Assembly: GCF_002027705.1 (NCBI RefSeq)
Contig: NZ_MBTG01000015.1
Span: 62,001 to 126,000 of the forward strand
Length of the DNA: 64,000 nt
Source of the DNA: Paenibacillus ferrarius
GTDB lineage: Bacteria; Bacillota; Bacilli; Paenibacillales; NBRC-103111
Reading direction: 5' to 3'
Shown piece after piece: positions 58,051 to 64,000 of this stretch. The stretch's first letter is position 1. Each line of letters begins with the position of its first letter. The notes beneath the pieces were generated by a model. The model had not been told where the DNA came from. It ran no database searches and saw only the letters and a list, made by a program, of their open reading frames with translations. Both the position numbers and the translations under genes were made by a program.

Positions 58051-59217
58051 TTAACTGGAATGAATAGTTTGCAGGATTGATTTCTTCACACACGAGATGA
58101 CCCTGATCTGGTCATCTTCTGTCATTTGAGATCCGGAGGGCAGACATAGACCTGTATGAAATAATTGATCTGATACAATTTCCTTATCTTGATGCGGATA
58201 AAATAAGGCTCCTTCAAACAGCGGCTGCAGATGAAGCGGCTTCCATACCGGGCGAGCTTCAATGTTCTGTGCCGTCAAGGCTGCGAACACTTCCTGCACA
58301 CTAGTCCCCGCTTCTTGCTCGTCTATGGTTATGACGGTAAGCCAACGATTCGAGCGGGAATTGGCTAGTTCCGGCATGAACTGAATGCCTGGTACGGAGG
58401 ACAATGCTTCTTGATACCGGTCACAAATCAATCTTCTAGCTTGAACACGCTCATCCAGCACCTCTAGCTGAGCTCTGCCAATGCCTGCCAGCACATTACT
58501 CATCCGGTAATTAAAGCCCAATTGGCTGTGCTGATAGTGGGCAGCTTGGTCTCTGGCTTGTGTAGCTAAAAAACGGGCTCGCTTTAACTGTTCCATATCA
58601 TTAGACACCAGCATGCCGCCGCCTGAGGTAGATATGATTTTGTTCCCGTTAAAGGAATACACGCCAAATCGGCCAAAGGATCCGCTTGCTTTGCCGCGAT
58701 AGGTGGAACCCAAGGATTCAGCCGCATCCTCGATAATCGGAATATCAAAGTCATCGCACAACTGGACAATTTCATCCATTTTGGCACTTTGACCATAGAG
58801 ATTGACAACGATAACAGCTTTGGGCAATTGCCCCTCTCGCCTCGCGTCAAGCAGTGCGCGCTCCAGAGCCTGCGGAGACATATTCCATGTCTCAGGCTCG
58901 GAATCAATAAAGACAGGCCTCGCTCCGCAATAGACAATTGGGTTAGCGCTGGCAACAAAGGTAAGGCTTGAGCAGAAAACCGTATCGCCTGCTTTCACAT
59001 CCAGCAGCTGCAAAGCGAGATGAATAGCCGCTGTCCCTGAGCTGACTGCCGCGGCATCCTTAACGCCTGCATAGGCAGCAAGCTCTTTCTCAAAAGCGTC
59101 CACATGGGGACCCAGCGGTGCGATCCAATTTGTATCAAAAGCATCCTGGATATATGTCATTTCATTCCCGCTCATGTGTGGAGGAGAAAGAAATATTTTC
59201 TTATTTTGTAGCGACAT
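58051..59217 (-). CDS. epsN: DegT/EpsN-type aminotransferase
   Basis: A 388-residue PLP enzyme that aminates a 4-keto-6-deoxy-UDP-sugar. The N-terminus KKIFLSPPHMSGNEMTYIQD closely follows B. subtilis EpsN. VSSGTAAIHLALQLL, the Asp-Ala-Ala-Glu motif EDAAESLG and the PLP-binding Lys in SFNGNKIISTSGGGML are present. With the EpsM-like acetyltransferase it would make UDP-bacillosamine-type sugars. The ribosome site is weak (AAGG, distant). Confidence 0.92.
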   Translation of the reverse strand: MSLQNKKIFLSPPHMSGNEMTYIQDAFDTNWIAPLGPHVDAFEKELAAYAGVKDAAAVSSGTAAIHLALQLLDVKAGDTVFCSSLTFVASANPIVYCGARPVFIDSEPETWNMSPQALERALLDARREGQLPKAVIVVNLYGQSAKMDEIVQLCDDFDIPIIEDAAESLGSTYRGKASGSFGRFGVYSFNGNKIISTSGGGMLVSNDMEQLKRARFLATQARDQAAHYQHSQLGFNYRMSNVLAGIGRAQLEVLDERVQARRLICDRYQEALSSVPGIQFMPELANSRSNRWLTVITIDEQEAGTSVQEVFAALTAQNIEARPVWKPLHLQPLFEGALFYPHQDKEIVSDQLFHTGLCLPSGSQMTEDDQIRVISCVKKSILQTIHSS

Positions 59218-59280
59218 AGGATTAATTTCACTGCCTTCCTAATTGGTGATATACATCAATAGCCATGTTTTATCAAATTC

Positions 59281-59913
59281 CTATGAAGATTCAGCAATCG
59301 TCCGCGCAGGCGTGCCTACCGCTGTACGATAAGCTGGGATATCATGGATGACTGTTGCACCTGCTCCCACAGTTGCCCACTCCCCCATCCTCTTTCCTGG
59401 AATGATCGTTGCACCTGCACCGATCATAGCCCCTTCATGGGCTGCTACAGAGCCTGTCAGCAAGGCTTTCGGGGCGATGTGGACATAATCACCGACATAG
59501 GAGTCGTGTTCTACGATTGCGCCCGAATTAATGATAGCGTGATCCCCTATGACGACATCGGCATTGACAATGGTATAAGCCATGATCACCGACCCAACCC
59601 CGATTGAGGCGCTTGGGCTAACGATGGCAGAATCATGGATGAGAGTCATATAGCTATCGCTGGCTAAACCAAGCCGATCTGCAATGGTCTTGCGAACCCG
59701 ATTGCCGCCGATTCCAATCACAAATTTGAGCGAGCTGATCTGTTCTGCCAGATCATGTGCGGAGGAAATAGGACCTCGATAGACGTCGCCGACGAGTTGT
59801 AATTGTTCATACTTGTCATCCAGGACAGCCCTGATCTTATATCCTGGCTTCGATCCAATTAAATCCTTGATTACTTTGCTATGACCGCCTTCACCTATGA
59901 GGGCAAGATCCAT
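59281..59913 (-). CDS. epsM: EpsM/PglD-type sugar O/N-acetyltransferase
   Basis: A 210-residue protein. An N-terminal Rossmann-like part (LALIGEGGHSKVIKDLI) is followed by a left-handed beta-helix of hexapeptide repeats (VGSVIMAYTIVNADVVIGDH, GAIVEHDSYVGDYVHIAPKA). The catalytic His is in the VEHDS segment, as in PglD and EpsM. It acetylates the 4-amino sugar made by the EpsN-like enzyme. Clear member of the NeuD/PglD family. Confidence 0.92.
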   Translation of the reverse strand: MDLALIGEGGHSKVIKDLIGSKPGYKIRAVLDDKYEQLQLVGDVYRGPISSAHDLAEQISSLKFVIGIGGNRVRKTIADRLGLASDSYMTLIHDSAIVSPSASIGVGSVIMAYTIVNADVVIGDHAIINSGAIVEHDSYVGDYVHIAPKALLTGSVAAHEGAMIGAGATIIPGKRMGEWATVGAGATVIHDIPAYRTAVGTPARTIAESS

Positions 59914-59928
59914 TATGTATCACAACCT

Positions 59929-60525
59929 TCATGAGAGGTTCGAACCCGAGAATTTCTCCATCGTTACATGATTGCCATGACTGATCCCATCAGACTTCAG
60001 AACCTTCACTACGGTTAATGCGAGTATTTTCACATCAAGAAGGAAACTTTGATTCTCCACGTACCAGACATCCAGCTTAAATTTATCTTCCCAGGAGATT
60101 TGGTTCCTGCCGTTGACTTGAGCCCATCCGGTAATGCCCGGTCGAACCAGATGCCGTTTGGCTTGTTCCTCTGAATAAAGCGGCAAATAATCCATTAACA
60201 GCGGCCTTGGCCCTACCAAGCTCAAATCCCCTTGAATCACATTAACCAATTGCAGCAGTTCATCCAGACTATACTTCCTTAGCAATTTGCCAAATGAGGT
60301 CAATCGGACGGAATCTGGAAGTAATTTCCCTTCGTGATCGCGTTCATCCGTCATAGTTCGAAACTTATACAGTTGAATCGCTTTCCCCTGCAGCCCAGGC
60401 CTCTGCTGCTTGAAGATCACAGGAGCCCCCAGCTTGAATCTTACGAGAATCGCGACAATCCCAATTATCGGGAGAAACAAAACAAAGCAAGGAATCGCTA
60501 CCAGCAAATCAAATAATCGCTTCAT
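59929..60525 (-). CDS. epsL: EpsL-type initiating sugar transferase
   Basis: A 198-residue membrane-bound phosphoglycosyltransferase. An N-terminal hydrophobic helix (LFDLLVAIPCFVLFLPIIGI) is followed by the conserved block VIFKQQRPGLQGKAIQLYKF, then RTMTDERD, SLDELLQLVNVIQGDLSLVGPRP (in parts) and PGITGWAQVNGRN. This starts EPS assembly by loading a sugar-phosphate on undecaprenyl phosphate. AGGAG lies upstream of the ATG. Confidence 0.93.
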   Translation of the reverse strand: MKRLFDLLVAIPCFVLFLPIIGIVAILVRFKLGAPVIFKQQRPGLQGKAIQLYKFRTMTDERDHEGKLLPDSVRLTSFGKLLRKYSLDELLQLVNVIQGDLSLVGPRPLLMDYLPLYSEEQAKRHLVRPGITGWAQVNGRNQISWEDKFKLDVWYVENQSFLLDVKILALTVVKVLKSDGISHGNHVTMEKFSGSNLS

Positions 60526-60547
60526 ATGCTATCTTCTCCTACTGATC

Positions 60548-61513
60548 TTAACTAAACATCCGTGATTTAATCCGATCCAGCTTCCATGCAAAATAGTTCC
60601 ACCTTTTGGTCCGCTGGCCATCTACCGCTACCAGCCATTGCGTATCGCTAATCATGAGCTGGTCAATATGGTGCATGCCGTCTTTGCGCCAGTCTCGATC
60701 TTTATTCGTGCCTCGCAGCACGATCGACACTTCTTCATCCTTATACTCGAATTCAGACAGTGTATTTACTTTGAACACGCGCACAGAATTTCCGTAGTAT
60801 TGGGAACCATCTTGGGTATAGCGAAACAATTGACTCCCCATTGCGACGAGGCGGCCTCCTGGTCTTGTAATCCTTTTGTCATTCGTAATGATCGGGTTCT
60901 GAGGATGTTCCATCCATGGACCCAATAACTGGTCTGCGTGGAATAAATGAAGGTTGCCTCCTTCGGAGCCAGCAAATATCCACCATTTGTCTTCATACTT
61001 CACAATGGAAGGATCCAGGAAGTTTCCTTCGAATAACACCGAGACGACTTCCCATTCGAATGGAAATTGCTTGGCTTTGTATAACAATACACGCCCAGCG
61101 CCTGAGGTCTCTGGCAGCATATAGACGTCATCCCCGATAACAAACACCTGCGGGTACGACAGATGAAAGCTTTCGCGCAGCACAATTCGCTGATACTCCC
61201 ACTTGGCTCCGTCATCACTGATCGCTAAACCAATTTCTCCCCGTGCTGATCCCTTATTAAAGACTTCAAAAAACAAGTAAAATTTCTGCTTGTATGTGAT
61301 AATAAAAGGGTCCGCTACAAATTCGGCCTGCACATCACGAACATCCGATGCTTGCAGGGAGGGCGTATCCAAATTGGTCTCCATACAGGAAGCCGAAATC
61401 ATGTGCTCGGATTGGAAAACCTTAATTGCCCAAATCTGAGCAACCATTCCCTTCTGCATCAGAGACAGCAAATTCGAGAATTTCCGCAAAGATTTGCTGT
61501 TTAGGATTGACAA
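60548..61513 (-). CDS. Beta-propeller protein (GINT1-like), EPS operon
   Basis: A 321-residue protein with propeller-like repeats: ADPFIITYKQKFYLFFEVFN, then LSYPQVFVIGDDVYMLPET, EGNFLDPSIVKYEDKWWIFA and TRPGGRLVAMGSQLFRYTQD. The pattern is that of glucosamine inositolphosphorylceramide transferase N-terminal/GH43-like domains found in EPS clusters. No clear catalytic triad is visible. It starts with a TTG behind GGAGG, overlapping the small gene upstream. Its function in EPS is unknown. Confidence 0.82.
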   Translation of the reverse strand: MSILNSKSLRKFSNLLSLMQKGMVAQIWAIKVFQSEHMISASCMETNLDTPSLQASDVRDVQAEFVADPFIITYKQKFYLFFEVFNKGSARGEIGLAISDDGAKWEYQRIVLRESFHLSYPQVFVIGDDVYMLPETSGAGRVLLYKAKQFPFEWEVVSVLFEGNFLDPSIVKYEDKWWIFAGSEGGNLHLFHADQLLGPWMEHPQNPIITNDKRITRPGGRLVAMGSQLFRYTQDGSQYYGNSVRVFKVNTLSEFEYKDEEVSIVLRGTNKDRDWRKDGMHHIDQLMISDTQWLVAVDGQRTKRWNYFAWKLDRIKSRMFS

Positions 61514-61662
61514 GTCATTTCCTCCCTCAGGACCAACAAAATCTGCCTTTTTATTTCTTCAATGAGCTCGTTGGCCTTCAGATGTTCCGATTCCTTGCCG
61601 ATCCTGTAGACGTCGATGACAATTTCTTTCATCTGTTGACTTGTCAATGCAGATATATCCAT
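61501..61662 (-). CDS. Small 53-aa protein between galE and the propeller gene
   Basis: A 53-residue acidic helical protein: ALTSQQMKEIVIDVYRIGKE followed by ANELIEEIKRQILLVLREEM. GAGG lies 8 nt before the ATG, and its end overlaps the TTG start of the propeller gene, so it is translated in the operon. It is too short for an enzyme; a scaffold or regulatory peptide is possible. Not recognised. Confidence 0.68.
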   Translation of the reverse strand: MDISALTSQQMKEIVIDVYRIGKESEHLKANELIEEIKRQILLVLREEMTCQS

Positions 61663-61716
61663 GAATAAGACCTCTTTATCTATTAATAATGTAGGTGTGG
61701 TGCTGCAGGATCACTG

Positions 61717-62763
61717 CTACGAAATTCCCGCGCGAAGAAGAGGCTTCTCCTTGTTATACCCTTGCGGATTATTCACTTGCCAACGCCAAGCATCCTCGCA
61801 CATCTCTTCAATGCCCTTCTGGGCAACCCAGCCGAGCTCTCTTGCCGCCTTCGATGGGTCTGAATAACAGATGCCGATATCTCCTGGCCGTCGGTCCGTC
61901 AACCGATACGAAATATGCTGGCCGGTTACTTTCTCGAAGGAAATCACCATTTCCATCACGCTGTAGCCACGTCCAGTCCCGAGGTTGTACGCTTCTACAC
62001 CCGTCGATAACAGCACCTTCTCCAGTGCCTTCAAGTGCCCTCTAGCCAGATCCACAACATGGATATAATCCCTTACCCCAGTGCCATCGAGTGTCGGATA
62101 GTCGCTTCCGTAAATGTGCAGCTCCGTTAATTCGCCTACGGCCACTTGCGTAATGTATGGCATCAGATTATTGGGTTTTCCACTCGGGTCCTCGCCTAGC
62201 TGGCCGCTGCTGTGAGCACCAATTGGGTTGAAATAACGCAGCAGCGCAATACTCCACTCCCTATCTGATGCATACAGATCGGTCATAATCTCTTCAATCA
62301 TTAGCTTCGTTCTCCCATAAGCGTTCGTTGCGCTAAGCGGGGAATCTTCAGAAATCGGCACGCTGTCCGACATGCCATACACCGTAGCGGATGAGCTGAA
62401 CACGATTTTCTTGACCGCATATTCCTGCATCAACTGGCAGAGTACGAGCGTGCCCGTAATATTATTATGGTAGTAGCGAAGCGGGAGCCGAACCGATTCC
62501 CCTACCGCCTTGAACCCAGCCAAGTGAATGACTGCGTCTATCTCATTTTGCTCAAAAATGATTTCCATTGCCTCTCGGTCCAAGAGATCTGTCTCATAGA
62601 AGGTGAAATCCTTCCCCGTTAACTCCTTAACCCGCCTTAGCGATTCCAGACTGCTGTTGGCAAGATTGTCTACAACCACGATTTCATATCCCGCATTTAA
62701 TAATTCCAAACAGGTATGACTCCCTATATAACCAGCACCACCGGTAACAAGGACTGCCATCAT
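61717..62763 (-). CDS. galE: UDP-glucose 4-epimerase
   Basis: A 348-residue SDR enzyme converting UDP-glucose to UDP-galactose. The Rossmann motif VTGGAGYIGSHTCLELL, the catalytic SSSATVYG with its Ser and the YGRTKLMIEEI Tyr-x-x-x-Lys pair, and the C-terminal RRPGDIGICYSDPSKA are all present. GGGGG lies just before the ATG-ATG start. It supplies galactose units for the EPS genes around it. Confidence 0.95.
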   Translation of the reverse strand: MMAVLVTGGAGYIGSHTCLELLNAGYEIVVVDNLANSSLESLRRVKELTGKDFTFYETDLLDREAMEIIFEQNEIDAVIHLAGFKAVGESVRLPLRYYHNNITGTLVLCQLMQEYAVKKIVFSSSATVYGMSDSVPISEDSPLSATNAYGRTKLMIEEIMTDLYASDREWSIALLRYFNPIGAHSSGQLGEDPSGKPNNLMPYITQVAVGELTELHIYGSDYPTLDGTGVRDYIHVVDLARGHLKALEKVLLSTGVEAYNLGTGRGYSVMEMVISFEKVTGQHISYRLTDRRPGDIGICYSDPSKAARELGWVAQKGIEEMCEDAWRWQVNNPQGYNKEKPLLRAGIS

Positions 62764-62782
62764 CTATACCCCCTATCCATTT

Positions 62783-63856
62783 TTAGAACCTCAAGTAATC
62801 GCTGGTATAATAAATATGCAAGGTCACTACATTCTCGTAGTAGAAATACACGAAATAAAAAGCAAGAATCAGGTAGTAAATCAGTTTCTGTTCTCTTCTG
62901 ACAAATAAACTAATGACCCATGACATCAGAATGACATTATATAAGCCAAAGTAGATCGTAAACCTCGCGAAAATCCAATTCTGCGTGGCGATAGCCATGA
63001 TCACAAAATTCAGCAAGGACATATTCACGATGTAATCACTTTGTGGAAATAACGCTCTGAGTTTATGTCTTCCCAAATAAGCAAACACGAGAGGGACAGC
63101 GCTCACGGCGACTCGAATGACATTAGCTCCGCCTTCCTGAAAGTTCTTGTACTCGCTGTAATGCGTATCTGCGATAGCTGAGAATAGGGCATCCGATAAG
63201 ATGTTATATCCCAGAATCAAGATGACTGCCATGAATAGAAGGACGAACGTCGAGGCTGCCCATGCCTTTCTTCGAACAATGAAATAGATAGGAATAAGGA
63301 TTAAAGCACTCTCATGAAAAGTAGAAGCGAAAGCAACTACGAGAAAATACTTTTGCCAGCTTCCAGCGAATAAATACTTAGTAGCCGCAAATACAAGGGC
63401 AGATGCCAGAAACTGGCGAACACCGTTCATCGAAACAATGTAAAGCCCTGACGTGATATAGACATAGATACTTAACTCAAATAGCTTTGAATACTTGTAG
63501 AACACATAGACAATGAGCACATTGGTCACTAGTGCGGTTAAGAAGATTAACAATTGCGGATTCGCCGTAAATGATTTCAAAATCATTTGCAGGACGCCAA
63601 AGCCAATATCCTTCTCTGCCATAATCTGCTCCCAAGTGAAATCATTAAGCTTGTAGGCATACATATAAAAGAACGTATCGCCTATGTTGTTGCGCAGCCC
63701 TGCTATGACAACAAATGTAGCCATAACGATGGCAGCCAACCATTTATTAGGCTTAATCAGTAGTGGTTCAGAGCCGATTGTCACAGGTTTGCCCAAATAT
63801 CTGGAGAAGAAAGATGCCACATAAACGACAATCAGATTAACCCATAAGATAGCCAT
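62783..63856 (-). CDS. EpsG-like polysaccharide polymerase
   Basis: A 357-residue membrane protein with about nine to ten hydrophobic helices. The FHESALILIPIYFIV segment with its His-Glu and the NNIGDTFFYMYAY-like extracellular loop (here RNNIGDTFFYMYAYKLNDF) match EpsG/Wzy-type polymerases. It lies between an upstream partial gene and galE. AAAGGAA precedes the ATG. It would join the lipid-linked repeat units outside the membrane. Confidence 0.86.
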   Translation of the reverse strand: MAILWVNLIVVYVASFFSRYLGKPVTIGSEPLLIKPNKWLAAIVMATFVVIAGLRNNIGDTFFYMYAYKLNDFTWEQIMAEKDIGFGVLQMILKSFTANPQLLIFLTALVTNVLIVYVFYKYSKLFELSIYVYITSGLYIVSMNGVRQFLASALVFAATKYLFAGSWQKYFLVVAFASTFHESALILIPIYFIVRRKAWAASTFVLLFMAVILILGYNILSDALFSAIADTHYSEYKNFQEGGANVIRVAVSAVPLVFAYLGRHKLRALFPQSDYIVNMSLLNFVIMAIATQNWIFARFTIYFGLYNVILMSWVISLFVRREQKLIYYLILAFYFVYFYYENVVTLHIYYTSDYLRF

Positions 63857-63877
63857 TCGGATATTCCTTTCGCGTGT

Positions 63878-64000
63878 CTAAGAGATTCTTGTTTTTCTAA
63901 TCATGTACCAATAGAGAATGATGCCCAGTGGAATAGCTAGAAAAGTCAGCACCTTAGCCGGTGTTTCCTGCATAAACCTGCGATTCCCCGAAGTCATGCT
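63878..64000 (-). CDS. C-terminal end of a membrane protein (EPS operon, partial)
   Basis: The last 40 codons of a gene that starts beyond the right edge. The end carries one hydrophobic helix (VLTFLAIPLGIILYWYMI) and a basic tail RKTRIS. Being just upstream of EpsG-like in the operon, it may be a glycosyltransferase, flippase or chain-length protein; the fragment is too short to say. Confidence 0.5.
   Translation of the reverse strand, partial: SMTSGNRRFMQETPAKVLTFLAIPLGIILYWYMIRKTRIS

Overview
This window is chromosomal DNA from a spore-forming Firmicute, most probably Paenibacillus or a close relative. The evidence is sporulation and germination genes (an alpha/beta-type SASP, GerPA/GerPF-like and GerPC-like proteins, a YjcZ-type peptide), Bacillus-type AGGAGG ribosome binding sites, a PBSX-like tail operon, SinI/SinR-type regulators, an EpsG/L/M/N-type exopolysaccharide cluster and the futalosine menaquinone genes mqnB/mqnD. 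No rRNA, tRNA or CRISPR array was seen.

Layout. 0-5.8 kb: housekeeping genes (partial B12-binding radical SAM protein, LacI regulator, RluA-type pseudouridine synthase, D-2-hydroxyacid dehydrogenase, EamA transporter). 5.8-15.5 kb: one leftward nucleoside-salvage operon. A LacI-type repressor is followed by ribokinase, a BMP-type ABC nucleoside importer and three tandem nucleoside hydrolases, all behind a near-consensus sigma-A promoter abutting a perfect 20-bp operator palindrome. 15.7-17.3 kb: mqnB-mqnD. 17.4-20.8 kb: ArsR-type regulators, a spore peptide and a GT2/GtrA pair. 20.8-24.4 kb: a spore cluster with SASP, Hsp20, four GerPA/GerPF-like proteins, a GerPC-like coiled-coil protein, a hairpin-repeat array and a glycine-rich Sm-like protein. 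24.5-29.2 kb: YfkK, a TetR regulator, YigZ, phosphoglucose isomerase and a hydroxyisobutyrate-dehydrogenase-like enzyme fused to a PilZ domain.

29.3-46.1 kb holds a complete contractile-tail module with no capsid, portal or terminase genes: a PBSX-like tailocin. It has sheath, tube, a tail-assembly chaperone with an apparent programmed -1 frameshift, a short tape measure, baseplate genes, a large fibre, a holin and a glucosaminidase. Its control genes (ArpU-like activator, XRE repressor, ImmA-type protease, unknown 124-aa protein) lie upstream. Four copies of a 17-bp palindrome lie at the two promoter regions.

46.1-51.4 kb: ppnP, transketolase, purU, endonuclease IV with a C-terminal extension, and a DUF2621 protein. 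51.4-56.2 kb: small regulatory genes, including a Cys-rich protein, a degenerate PilZ-like protein, an XRE regulator, a degenerate tyrosine recombinase, a secreted small peptide, a SinI-like antirepressor and two SinR-like repressors. Six copies of a GATAC-N5-GTATC palindrome lie here, in pairs in front of three genes. 56.2-64 kb: the leftward exopolysaccharide operon (EpsG-like polymerase, galE, a 53-aa protein, a beta-propeller protein, EpsL, EpsM, EpsN, a second-type glmS without room for a glmS ribozyme), which runs directly into a SinR paralogue.

The most notable signals are the GATAC regulon, the dehydrogenase-PilZ fusion, the operator-controlled tailocin with its frameshift site, and the glmS-sinR coupling in the exopolysaccharide operon.
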